Shown here one piece after another: positions 14,588-22,076 of a stretch of DNA of 23,575 nucleotides (position 1 is its first letter; every line of letters begins with the position of its first letter). A program made the translations under genes and the position numbers. Source of the stretch: CAYPHJ01 sp964410485 (GTDB lineage Bacteria; Desulfobacterota; Binatia; UBA9968); contig CAYPHJ010000073.1 of the NCBI GenBank assembly GCA_964410485.1, positions 1 to 23,575 on the forward strand, given 5' to 3'. Below the pieces are notes generated by a model. That model was not told where the DNA came from. It did no database searches and saw only the letters and a program-made list of their open reading frames with translations.

Positions 14588-15130
14588 CGAACTTCCTCCC
14601 CGGTCAAAGCAGCGCTGCGCTCTGCTCAAATCCTGCTAACCGAAGAAGCCCCAATTTCCGCAACAGCTAGGGTCTTTTCAGTTGGAGATTGAGCAACTCT
14701 GGTGCCAGCTTACTGCTACGCACTGGATCGAATGTAAGCGGAAGCACTAGTCGAAAAAACTGCTGGGCTTATCATGGTCTGCCGGGCAACGCGGCTATTG
14801 GCGCGCCCACTCAGCGATCCACCAATTGCTCCGTGATCTTAGAAAATCTGTCACCGCCGTTTACATCAGGAGTAACCGCAGTTAACACATCCTAAAAATA
14901 GTGTACGCAGCGTAGCTTTAACCACGGTTGGTCGCATCAAAGTATCCACAGGGCCGTATAATTTAGTATTCACGTGGCGATAATTGGAAGTTAATCGGTC
15001 AGGTGAGTGCGTCTGTAGTTTGTTGAATTCGATCACTTGGGACCTGCTCCTGGTAAAGGAACCAATGGCACAGCGGTTGCTCATTGTTAACGGTCTTAGT
15101 TGTGTGGTATTGGTGCGCTAGTAATAAGCC

Positions 15131-15264
15131 TCCCCCAGCGTTGAAAAGGCTTCTCGTGTGATGCGAGGCCAAACCTGAGGAACGCAAAACGTTCTTCGAG
15201 GGGGATATGACGAGAAGAGTTTAAAGCCAGCCGCTCCGGCGATTGCTGCCGGGGTGTGCTGGCT
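15131..15264 (+). ncRNA. Candidate structured 5' leader (three-way junction plus terminator-like hairpin) of the GYD gene
   Basis: TCCCCC (15131-15136) can pair with GGGGGA (15200-15205) to close a junction around two hairpins. One is 15148-15170 (GGC..CTCG/CGAGGCC) and the other 15176-15198, a 9-pair stem with loop CAAAA. Further on, a GC-rich hairpin (15225-15264) runs into ATTTCTTTCT before the ribosome-binding site. CTTCTCG (15150-15156) can alternatively pair with CGAGAAG (15211-15217). The layout resembles an aptamer plus expression platform, but I recognise no known riboswitch class. Confidence 0.4.
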
Positions 15265-15274
15265 ATTTCTTTCT
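15225..15274 (+). terminator. Terminator-like hairpin in the GYD leader
   Basis: AGCCAGC (15225-15231) pairs with GCTGGCT (15258-15264), and the inner CCGGC/GCCGG continues the stem. ATTTCTTTCT follows. The stem is strong and the T-run is interrupted. It ends 58 bases before the GYD start, so it would act as an attenuator rather than ending a gene. Confidence 0.45.
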
Positions 15275-15322
15275 GTAGTCCAGAATCGAAAGTTGTCTCA
15301 ATAAATTCCAAGGAGGTGCTTT

Positions 15323-15607
15323 ATGGTTAAGGGAGTTATTTTAGTTGACTTTACCGATCAGGGGCGGCGCTCGATCAAAGACTCGCCTGATAGAGCCGAG
15401 GCGTCCAAGGCCGAGGCGGCAAAGCTGGGGGTCAATGTCAAAGATCTTTTCTATACGCCGGGCGGGCCCCATGATGCTGCCATTGTGATTGAAGCGGAAG
15501 GCCCTGAGCCTATCAACAAGTTCATGGCAAACATCCAGTCGTTAGGCAACGTAAAAATGAAATTTGTCCGCGCGTTCTCGATCGAGGAGATGCGCAAGAT
15601 GGTCTAG
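15323..15607 (+). CDS. GYD-domain protein
   Basis: The product is 94 residues, the full size of a GYD-domain protein (PF08734), a small dimeric alpha/beta-barrel family related in fold to ferredoxin-like proteins and without a firmly known function. The usual start (VKGVILVDFTDQGRRSIKDS) is present, as is the end (GNVKMKFVRAFSIEEM). At the site that gives the family its name, this copy reads GGPHDAAIVIE (47-57), so the G-Y is replaced by P-H while the aspartate is kept. AAGGAGGT six bases before ATG 15323 is a strong ribosome-binding site. A long folded leader precedes it. A secreted cupin gene follows after 139 bases. Confidence 0.9.
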   Translation: MVKGVILVDFTDQGRRSIKDSPDRAEASKAEAAKLGVNVKDLFYTPGGPHDAAIVIEAEGPEPINKFMANIQSLGNVKMKFVRAFSIEEMRKMV

Positions 15608-15746
15608 TGGCTTTCAGTAGGCGGCGAGTTGAACAGTTTGCAGCTTCCTTCAATGAGGAGCCTACCTGGCTGCTCCTGGGTGTGGAAAAGTGAGCCTAAA
15701 GAGTAGCTAGAAACACAGGCCTTTTATCAGGCGAAGGGGGCGTAAG

Positions 15747-16142
15747 ATGAAGTCACTTGTTCTCATTCTTACTTTCTTATTTTCAACGGCAGCTTGGGCA
15801 GCGGAGTACCCCGGACTGAAACAATTACCGTTAGGGTCAACCCCCTTGGAAGGGCTGACGGGAAGAGAGATGCTCGTGACCAGGATAGAACTCGAGCCAG
15901 GAGCTGCGAGCGGAAAGCATTACCATCCTCAAAATGAGTTTATCTATATCTTGGAGGGTACTTTGACAATAGACTTTTACGGCGAGGGAAAAAAGCCTAG
16001 TGTCACCGGAAAGACGGGAGATCTCTTAAAGGTTGAGCCGGGAATTCACCATGGGGCGAGAAACACCGGTAAAGTTCCCGCTCGGCTTCTCGTTTTCGGC
16101 GTTACCTATAAGGATAAGCCGCGCAGAGTTGACGTGAAATAG
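15747..16142 (+). CDS. Secreted single-domain cupin
   Basis: This 131-residue protein has a clear Sec signal (LVLILTFLFSTAAWA, cleaved before AEYPG), so it is periplasmic. One Cupin_2 domain covers about 42-122. The first metal motif is complete: H58, H60 and E64 in GKHYHPQNEF, closing with ILEG. The second motif has histidines 101-102 in PGIHHGARN, so all four usual ligands can be met. Small secreted cupins of this type are mostly uncharacterised; the bound metal and substrate are unknown. AAGGGGG lies before ATG 15747. It may share the GYD transcript, since no terminator is obvious between the two. Confidence 0.9.
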   Translation: MKSLVLILTFLFSTAAWAAEYPGLKQLPLGSTPLEGLTGREMLVTRIELEPGAASGKHYHPQNEFIYILEGTLTIDFYGEGKKPSVTGKTGDLLKVEPGIHHGARNTGKVPARLLVFGVTYKDKPRRVDVK

Positions 16143-16804
16143 ATCGAGGTTGTAGTAGGCCTGGGTTTTGAACTAATAAATCGAGAGGCGGCGAAGCCGA
16201 CATGTCGAGTTGCCGCCACCAAGAGAGCGGCCGCGGTTCAAGAACTCTTGTGCGACAGGAAGCGCGGTCGGAGAGTATTTTGGTCCACAGAACAATGGAC
16301 CTGACGCTTTAGCATTGTCGAGGTGCCAGCAGATGGAGCCGAAGCGCTTGGGGCTATCGCTCTAGCCGGGCAGGACTGCGGGCATTACGTTAACCGCCAG
16401 ACGGATATTTACTCCGGAAGAGTTGGATAAGGTAGCGGAAAAGAGCAAGGGCGTTCCGATGCGACTTTTAGTGTAGCCTTTTTGCTTCTGAGAGTATCAA
16501 ATTAGCTATACCAAAGCCGTCTTCTGTTCGGCTGCGGCGGCAAGGCTCAGACCTAAACTCGCCGTAATTGCTCGGAGTTTTAGACCCTGGCGCATCTTCA
16601 GTTTGTTGGCACTTCGCTTGCCGTAGGCTTAGGGCAAGAGCTAGATCACAGGCGGGTGGTATGGCTACAGTGAAGCCCATCGCCGTGTACCTTGACGGAG
16701 AAGGAAACCCCTGGAGCGCCTGACGAAGCCTTGCCTTGACTTCGTCATCAATCTGAAAACCATGAAGCAAATCGATCTTACGATTCCCCCGCAGGAGGTG
16801 CCTT
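16143..16804. other. Gene-poor spacer with hairpins and gene remnants
   Basis: A hairpin at 16187-16217 (GGCGGC/GCCGCC around the palindrome CGACATGTCG) lies 45 bases after the cupin stop and may mark its transcript end. GGTCCA/TGGACC at 16282-16301 forms another. A short frame at 16408-16476 reads FTPEELDKVAEKSKGVPMRL and stops, and looks like the tail of a lost small gene. The right end is a decayed ABC_sub_bind tail, listed separately. Confidence 0.55.
16699..16800 (+). pseudogene. Decayed C-terminal fragment of an ABC_sub_bind protein
   Basis: In the frame of base 16741 the sequence reads FVINLKTMKQIDLTIPP, matching the FVINLKTAKQIGLTIPP signature that ends the intact binding proteins downstream. 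Before it come ERLTK and a damaged stretch in place of EQPTKFE. Further upstream the frame has a stop and the similarity fades, so most of the gene is lost. The fragment runs straight into the ribosome-binding site of the TPR gene at 16805. It shows that the binding-protein array once began further left. Confidence 0.65.
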
Positions 16805-18397
16805 ATGAAACCGATTCAACTGCTTCTGTTTATTATCAGTGCAGTCATGATTTGCGCGGGCGTGGCAATGGCCCAGGCGAAGGGGGCCGGAACAATTGGC
16901 AGCGTTAAGTTCGAGAACTCCTGCAGCCCCGACGTACAGGAAAAGTTCCAACGCGCCGTTGCGCTCCTGCATTCTTTCTGGTTCTCGACGGGCGAGAAGG
17001 CTTTTCGCGAAGTTCTCACCCAGGATCCCTCGTGTGCGATTGCGACCTGGGGTGTCGCGTCCATCTTGATGCTGAATCCACTGGCCGGAACCGGATCGTC
17101 GCCCAAGGGTGCGGCAGAGGCGCAGGCCGCTCTTGAGCACGGTCGGCGGACCGGTGCTAAGACGCAACGGGAACGCGATTACATCGAAGCAGCTGCGGCC
17201 TACTATCAGGATTGGGCTAATCGCACTGAGCCGGCGCGGGTCGAAGCGCGCGCCAGGGCTTACGAGCAGCTCGCTAGTCGTTATCCGAATGATGATGAGG
17301 CGCAGATTTTCTACGCGCTCTATCTCGTCGGGACGCAGTCTGGAGCCGACCAAACCTACGCCGCGGCACTTAAGGCAGCAGCGATACTGGAAAAGCAGTT
17401 CGCCAAATATCCTGACCACCCCGGTGTCGCCCACTATTTAATCCATAGCTATGATTACCCACCGATTGCCGAGAAGGGATTAGATGCAGCGCGCCGCTAC
17501 GCACAGATCGCACCTTCGGCGCCGCATGCACTGCACATGCCCTCGCACATCTTTACCAGAGTGGGAGCGTGGAGCGACTCGGTGGAAAGCAACGGCAGAT
17601 CGGCCTCGGTCGCCAAAAAGGCGAAGGACGGAGACGGTGCGCTTCACGCCATGGACTACATGGTTTACGCATACCTGCAGCTTGGGCGCTATACAGACGC
17701 TCGGCGCACCATTGAGCAGGCAAAAGAGGTCACTGACGTAAACCCCGTGCGCAACAACGCTCCCTATGCGCTCGCTGCGATGTCAGCGAGGTATGCAGTT
17801 GAGCGTGGCGCCTGGAACGAGGCGGCCCAACTGGAGGCGCGTGCGAGCCGCTTTCCCTATACGGAAGCGCTGACCCACTTCGCGCGTGCGCTCGGCGCGG
17901 CCCGGAGCGGAAACCCCCGTGCAGCCCAAAGAGATGTGCAAGAACTCGTCGCTTTGCGCGACGGACTGAGAGCGGCAAACAACCATTATTGGGCCACTGA
18001 AGTCGAAGTGAATAGGCTCGGGGCCGCAGCCTGGACTGCTCTCGCGGAAGGCAAACGCGACGAGGCGCTCGGGCTTATGCGTCAGGCGGCCGATATGGAG
18101 GACAAGAACGAAAAGCATATCGTCACCCCCGGGCGTATTCTCCCGGCGCGTGAGCTGCTCGGCGAAATGCTCTTGGAGCTTAAGCGGCCGCAGGAGGCTC
18201 TCAAGGAGTTCCAGCGATCACAAGTTCGCGAGCCGAACCGTTTTCGCGGCCTTTCCGGCGCCGCGCGCGCGGCCGCACAGTCGGGCGAAATGGCTAAGGC
18301 GAAGACCTATTACGAAAAGCTTGTCGTCCTGTCTCAAAATGCCGACACCGAAGGGCCAGAAACGAGAGAGGCGAAAGCATATTTGTCAAAGAGGTGA
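16805..18397 (+). CDS. Secreted TPR-repeat protein
   Basis: This 530-residue protein has a signal peptide cleaved near residue 23 (CAGVAMA before QAKG), so it is periplasmic. Helical TPR-like repeats run through most of the length, ending with a classic pair near 435-510 (LKRPQEALKEFQRSQVREP, then AAQSGEMAKAKTYYEKL). A distinctive histidine-rich core is conserved in this group as I recall it: HPGVAHYLIHSYDYPP (205-220) and HALHMPSHIFTRVGAW (241-256). These histidines could bind metal, but that is inference. AGGAGG six bases before ATG 16805 fixes the start. It lies upstream of, and in line with, the binding-protein genes. Confidence 0.9.
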   Translation: MKPIQLLLFIISAVMICAGVAMAQAKGAGTIGSVKFENSCSPDVQEKFQRAVALLHSFWFSTGEKAFREVLTQDPSCAIATWGVASILMLNPLAGTGSSPKGAAEAQAALEHGRRTGAKTQRERDYIEAAAAYYQDWANRTEPARVEARARAYEQLASRYPNDDEAQIFYALYLVGTQSGADQTYAAALKAAAILEKQFAKYPDHPGVAHYLIHSYDYPPIAEKGLDAARRYAQIAPSAPHALHMPSHIFTRVGAWSDSVESNGRSASVAKKAKDGDGALHAMDYMVYAYLQLGRYTDARRTIEQAKEVTDVNPVRNNAPYALAAMSARYAVERGAWNEAAQLEARASRFPYTEALTHFARALGAARSGNPRAAQRDVQELVALRDGLRAANNHYWATEVEVNRLGAAAWTALAEGKRDEALGLMRQAADMEDKNEKHIVTPGRILPARELLGEMLLELKRPQEALKEFQRSQVREPNRFRGLSGAARAAAQSGEMAKAKTYYEKLVVLSQNADTEGPETREAKAYLSKR

Positions 18398-18399
18398 GC

Positions 18400-18477
18400 T
18401 GCTTCTAAATTTTAGATTGCCGATCCTTCGGCTTTGCTCAGGACAGGTTTTTGGATTTTGGATTGAGGAGAAAATCC
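18400..18477 (+). repeat. TTTTGGATTTT / CTTCGGC-GCTCAG repeat before the first binding-protein gene
   Basis: The gap between the TPR gene and the next start consists almost wholly of two repeat units also found at 261-310: CCTTCGGCTTTGCTCAGGACAG (18425-18446) and TTTTGGATTTTGGATTGAGG (18449-18468). The final AGGAG serves as the ribosome-binding site of the next gene. Confidence 0.6.
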
Positions 18478-19518
18478 ATGGAACGAGTTCAGGGCGATTC
18501 TGCGGACGCGTATCTGAAATTCGCGTTCCGAAATCTCAATTTTGCAATTTTACTATGCGCTTTCCTCCTTGCGCTGTGCTCATCTGTTGAGGCGCAGCAG
18601 CCAAAGAAAGTCCCCCGGATGGGGCTCCTTGTTGGCGCGTCCACTGCGGTGGCCGCGCCTTGGATTGAAGCATTCCGGGAGGGTTTGCGCGAGTTAGGGT
18701 ACATCGAGGGAAAAAACATCGTCCTCGAAATCCGAGGGGGCGAGGCGAAACCCGAGCGACTTTCCAATCAGGCAGCTGAGCTAGTCCGTCTTAAGGTTGA
18801 CATCATCGTCGCGGGAGGGATCTCTGCGGTCCATCCTGTTAAGGAAGCGACCAGCACAATTCCCATTGTCATGAGGTACGATGGCGATCCGGTAAGGAGG
18901 GGAGTTATTAGCAGTCTGGCTCATCCGGGTGGAAATATCACGGGATTAGCCTCCATCACCTTTGATCTAATAGGGAAGCGTTTAGAGCTACTCGCCGAGG
19001 TAGTTCCCGAGGCTAGGCGTATCGCGGTCCTCGCAGCATCGACCGATCAGGCCCGTTATATGGCCACACGGTCATATAAAGAGTTGGAAGCCGCGGCGCG
19101 GGCGCTCGGGGTGAAGCTTCAGGTACTTTTGGGGCGCGACCCTGCTACGATTGACAACGCATTCTTGGCCATGAAAAACGGGCACGCCCAGGGTCTCATT
19201 GTAATATCGAGCGTGGCCTATCTTCAGCACCGAGAACATCTTATCAAGCACGCGGCAAAGACTCGCCTGCCGGCTATCTATTGGCAGCCGATATTGGTCG
19301 AGATTGGAGGGCTTATGTCTTACGGGCCAGACTTCGCCGACGAATTTCGCCGTCTGGCCATCTATGTGGACAAGATCCTGAAGGGAGCCAAACCGGCGGA
19401 TCTACCGGTCGAGCAGCCGACGAAGTTCGAGTTTGTGATTAATCTCAAGACAGCCAAGCAGATCGGGCTGACGATTCCGCCGAACATGCTGGCGAGAGCG
19501 GACAGGGTGATCAGATGA
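18478..19518 (+). CDS. ABC_sub_bind periplasmic solute-binding protein, copy 1
   Basis: This 346-residue protein belongs to the ABC_sub_bind family (PF04392), type I periplasmic binding proteins sometimes linked to tryptophan or other small solutes. The export signal ends at VEA before QQPKK (residue 39). Family blocks are visible: FREGLRELGYIEGKNIVLE, the TIPIVMRYDGDPV block, AHPGGNITGLASIT and the ending LTIPPNMLARADRVIR. I chose ATG 18478 with GAGGAG upstream; an earlier in-frame TTG at 18451 lies in repeat DNA. The next gene overlaps by ATGA. The ligand is unknown and no permease is nearby. Gene 3 is the closest paralogue. Confidence 0.93.
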   Translation: MERVQGDSADAYLKFAFRNLNFAILLCAFLLALCSSVEAQQPKKVPRMGLLVGASTAVAAPWIEAFREGLRELGYIEGKNIVLEIRGGEAKPERLSNQAAELVRLKVDIIVAGGISAVHPVKEATSTIPIVMRYDGDPVRRGVISSLAHPGGNITGLASITFDLIGKRLELLAEVVPEARRIAVLAASTDQARYMATRSYKELEAAARALGVKLQVLLGRDPATIDNAFLAMKNGHAQGLIVISSVAYLQHREHLIKHAAKTRLPAIYWQPILVEIGGLMSYGPDFADEFRRLAIYVDKILKGAKPADLPVEQPTKFEFVINLKTAKQIGLTIPPNMLARADRVIR

Positions 19519-20633
19519 AAGTAGTCAGTGGTCGGTTGTCGGTGGTCAGAAATCGGAGTGTCACGAGCGAAGACGCTGTGTTTGCGGAGCGCTTTGTTTC
19601 TGCGCTATTTGCCACGGTGGTGAAACCGATCTCCGATCTCCGACTTCTGATATCTGCACTCTGCGCAATGCTCTTGGCGCTTAGCCTCCCCGCCGAGGCA
19701 CAACAGGCAGCGAAAGTTTATAGGGTAGGATTTCTGGATTTCCGATCACGCTCTACCACTACCGATCCACGATTCGTTGCATTCCGGCAAGGGCTGCGTG
19801 AGCTTGGGTATGTTGAAGGACAGAACATCGTCATTGAGTACCGTTCCGCAAAAGATAAAGGCGATCTGCTCCCAGAAGCAACTGAAGAACTGGTTAGGCT
19901 CAAGGTTGATGTCATTGTTACGGCGGGTAGCCCAGTGGTGTGGAATGCTGCAAAAAAGGCAACCCGTACTATCCCCATCGTAATGGCGGGCGGCACTGAA
20001 GATCCTGTTGAATCTGGAGTCGTCGCGAGCCTGGCAAAGCCTGGTGGTAACATTACGGGCCTGACTAACCGGGAACTTGACTTACACGGAAAGAGGCTGG
20101 AGCTACTTAAGGAGGCATTTCCAGAAATTTCCCGTGTGGCTATTATCTGGACGTTGTCACAACAGAAACAAGGGACGGCAGAAGTTAAGGCTGCAGCGCA
20201 GGGTTTGGGAATCCAGATTCAATCTGTGGTTGTGAGAATGACAACGGGTTCGGGTCTAGAGAGTCTTGAGAGCGCCTTTTCCACACTCAGCCAGAAGCCC
20301 CCTGATGCCCTTTTACTTGGATCATCCGCGCTCATCTTGCGTCATCGCGCGCGGGTCGTTGACTTCGCAGCCAAGAGACGGCTTCCGACGATTTATGGTA
20401 GCGAAATATTTGTGGATGCAGGTGGGCTCATGTCCTACGGGGCGGACAGTACTGAATCGTACCAGCGTGCCGCCACCTATGTAGATAAAATACTGAGAGG
20501 TGCGAAGCCGGCCGACCTACCCATTGAGCGCGGGAGCAAGTTCGAGTTGATCATAAATCTCAAGGCCGCAAAACAAATCGGCGTGACGATTCCGCCGAAC
20601 GTGCTGGCGCGGGCGGATAGAGTCATAAGATGA
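19515..20633 (+). CDS. ABC_sub_bind periplasmic solute-binding protein, copy 2
   Basis: This 372-residue binding protein of the same family is more diverged than copies 1 and 3. Family blocks include FRQGLRELGYVEGQNIVIEY, TIPIVMAGGTEDPVESG, AKPGGNITGLT and the ending VTIPPNVLARADRVIR. Its ATG overlaps the stop of copy 1 (ATGA, 19515-19518), implying translational coupling. The export signal is unusually long (cleavage near residue 62, AEA before QQ), because the first 45 or so codons are written in GTGGTCAG-type and CTCCGATCTCCGA-type repeat DNA. A later GTG near 19617 would give a normal signal length, so the true start is not certain. Confidence 0.92.
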   Translation: MKVVSGRLSVVRNRSVTSEDAVFAERFVSALFATVVKPISDLRLLISALCAMLLALSLPAEAQQAAKVYRVGFLDFRSRSTTTDPRFVAFRQGLRELGYVEGQNIVIEYRSAKDKGDLLPEATEELVRLKVDVIVTAGSPVVWNAAKKATRTIPIVMAGGTEDPVESGVVASLAKPGGNITGLTNRELDLHGKRLELLKEAFPEISRVAIIWTLSQQKQGTAEVKAAAQGLGIQIQSVVVRMTTGSGLESLESAFSTLSQKPPDALLLGSSALILRHRARVVDFAAKRRLPTIYGSEIFVDAGGLMSYGADSTESYQRAATYVDKILRGAKPADLPIERGSKFELIINLKAAKQIGVTIPPNVLARADRVIR

Positions 20634-20683
20634 CATTTTGGATTTTAGATTGCCGATTTTCGATTAGGGGAGCCAATATATGA
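20630..20683 (+). CDS. 17-codon linker ORF joining copies 2 and 3 by two ATGA overlaps
   Basis: ATG 20630 overlaps the TGA of copy 2 (20631-20633), and its own TGA (20681-20683) overlaps the ATG of copy 3 (20680). The frame reads MTFWILDCRFSIRGANI and is written entirely in the TTTTGGATTTTAGATTG repeat. A ribosome ending copy 2 could therefore pass to copy 3 without leaving the message. The peptide itself probably has no function. Chance placement cannot be excluded. Confidence 0.4.
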   Translation: MTFWILDCRFSIRGANI

Positions 20684-20744
20684 ATAACAAATGTTGGAGC
20701 CGGTTTTTTGAATCGAGATTGAGTCCCAATCTAAAATCCAAAAT
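20635..20744. repeat. Perfect 18-base inverted repeat around the start of copy 3
   Basis: ATTTTGGATTTTAGATTG (20635-20652) and CAATCTAAAATCCAAAAT (20727-20744) are exactly complementary. The 74-base loop contains the ribosome-binding site AGGGGAG (20666-20672) and ATG 20680. The right arm lies inside the coding region and encodes part of the signal peptide (residues 16-22). Confidence 0.85.
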
Positions 20745-21741
20745 CAAAAATCTAAAATGGGCCGGGCTCTTTGCAATCGCTCTCACCTTCATCTTCGGTG
20801 GGGTTGAGGCACGGGCCCAGCAGCCGGGGAAAGTTCCGCGGGTGGGGCTGCTAATGTCCTCGTCCGCTGTCGAAATGGCGTCCTTCATTGACACATTCCG
20901 GCAGAGTTTGCGCGAGTTGGGCTACATCGAAGGAAACAACATTATTCTCGAAATCCGGGGGGGTGAGGTGAAATCCGCTCGAATTGCTGATCTGGCGGCT
21001 GAGCTGGTCCATCTAAAGGTTGACATCATCGTCGCGGAAGCAGGCCCAGCGGTCAGTGCTGCTAAAAAAGCGACTAGTACTATTCCCATTGTAATGAGGG
21101 TGGGTGTCGATCCGGTAAGGATGGGATATGTTGACAGTCTGGCTTATCCGGGTGGAAATATCACGGGATTAGCCTCCATTGCCGTGGGATTAATCGGGAA
21201 ACGCTTTGAGCTACTCGCGGAGGCAGTTCCCGGGGTTAAGCGCATTGCAGTCCTCACCGCTCTAGCCGATCGAGCCCGACTTATGGCTACAGATGAATAC
21301 AAAGAACTTGATGCCGCGGCACGGGCGCTCGGCGTGAAGCTGCAGGACTTTTTAGCGCGAGACCCCGATGCGATTGACAACGCGTTTCTGGCCATGACCA
21401 AAGGACGCGCCCAGGCTCTCATTGTGATACCGAGCCCGCGCTATTTCCAGCACCGAGAACGTATTATCAAACACGCGGCGAAGAATCGCCTGCCGGCTAT
21501 CTACTTCCAGAGGATATTTGTCGAAAATGGAGGACTTCTGTCCTACGGTGCAGACTATATCGACGAATACCGCCGTCTGGCCATTTACGTGGACAAGCTT
21601 TTAAAAGGCAGGAAGCCTGCGGAGTTACCCGTCGAACAGCCGACAAAGTTTGAGCTGGCGATCAATCTGAAAGCGGCCGAGCAGATCGGCCTCACGATTC
21701 CGGCGAGTATGCTGGCGCGGGCCGATGAGGTGATTAGATGA
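20680..21741 (+). CDS. ABC_sub_bind periplasmic solute-binding protein, copy 3
   Basis: This 353-residue binding protein is closest to copy 1. The two share a 34-base identical DNA block around the GGNITGLAS motif and many further stretches, pointing to a fairly recent tandem duplication. The signal peptide ends at ARA before QQPGK (residue 46). Its basic start (NLKSKIKNLKW) is encoded by a reverse copy of the TTTTGGATTTT repeat. Family blocks are FRQSLRELGYIEGNNIILE, TIPIVMRVGVDPVRMG and the ending LTIPASMLARADEVIR. AGGGGAG lies seven bases before ATG. The fourth gene overlaps its stop by ATGA (21738-21741). Confidence 0.93.
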   Translation: MNNKCWSRFFESRLSPNLKSKIKNLKWAGLFAIALTFIFGGVEARAQQPGKVPRVGLLMSSSAVEMASFIDTFRQSLRELGYIEGNNIILEIRGGEVKSARIADLAAELVHLKVDIIVAEAGPAVSAAKKATSTIPIVMRVGVDPVRMGYVDSLAYPGGNITGLASIAVGLIGKRFELLAEAVPGVKRIAVLTALADRARLMATDEYKELDAAARALGVKLQDFLARDPDAIDNAFLAMTKGRAQALIVIPSPRYFQHRERIIKHAAKNRLPAIYFQRIFVENGGLLSYGADYIDEYRRLAIYVDKLLKGRKPAELPVEQPTKFELAINLKAAEQIGLTIPASMLARADEVIR

Positions 21742-22076
21742 AAAAACGGAGCAATGGAGTGGTGGAGCGTTGGAATGTTGGAAAACCGACGTTAAGAGCA
21801 TTGGTCCACTCCTGCCACACCCCAACTAAGAGCATTCTTTGCTTCACTCTTTGGGCTTTGCTCTTTGGGCTTAGCGATCCCGCTGCGGCGCAGCAGCTGG
21901 CAAAGATAGCAAAGATTGGCTGGCTCGCAAATCGTCGGCCCGCTTCGAGCCCAAGCAGCGCCACCGAGGTAATTCGGCGCGAGCTCGGTGCACTGTGCTG
22001 GGTTGAGGCCAAGAACATCCCGATCGAGATCCCATTGAAGCGTCGTACGGCTTATGCTGGACTTCTCATGGTGTGA
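21738..22076 (+). pseudogene. Truncated ABC_sub_bind gene, copy 4
   Basis: The frame starts with an ATGA overlap on copy 3 and encodes an export signal (LCFTLWALLFGLSDPAAA before QQ), then about 35 family-like residues (AKIAKIGWLANRRP, VIRRELGALCWVEAKNIPIE). Similarity stops at IEIPLKRR, and the frame ends 12 codons later at TGA 22074-22076. Roughly 280 residues of the family are missing and I find no continuation downstream in any frame. The first codons again lie in repeat DNA (GGAGTGGTGGAGCG, with CCACTCC about 50 bases on). It could still make a small exported peptide, but it is most likely dead. Confidence 0.75.

Larger units (their letters stand above)
14588..15322. other. 735-base gene-free region with a structured RNA leader at its right end
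   Basis: No gene is recognised. A TATAAT at 14957-14962 has no convincing -35. The stretch 14757-14890 contains a frame with GQRGYWRAHSAIHQLL, faintly like a group II intron maturase tail but too short to call. The last 190 bases hold the folded leader listed separately. Confidence 0.5.

Noticed and set aside
14757..14890. Possible group II intron maturase remnant (GQRGYWRAHSAIHQLL)
   Set aside because: The resemblance is limited to a few residues around GYWR, with no intron RNA domain V or further coding similarity nearby.
18451..18477. TTG start at 18451 for binding-protein copy 1
   Set aside because: It lies in the repeat itself; ATG 18478 has GAGGAG properly placed and gives a shorter, more normal signal region.
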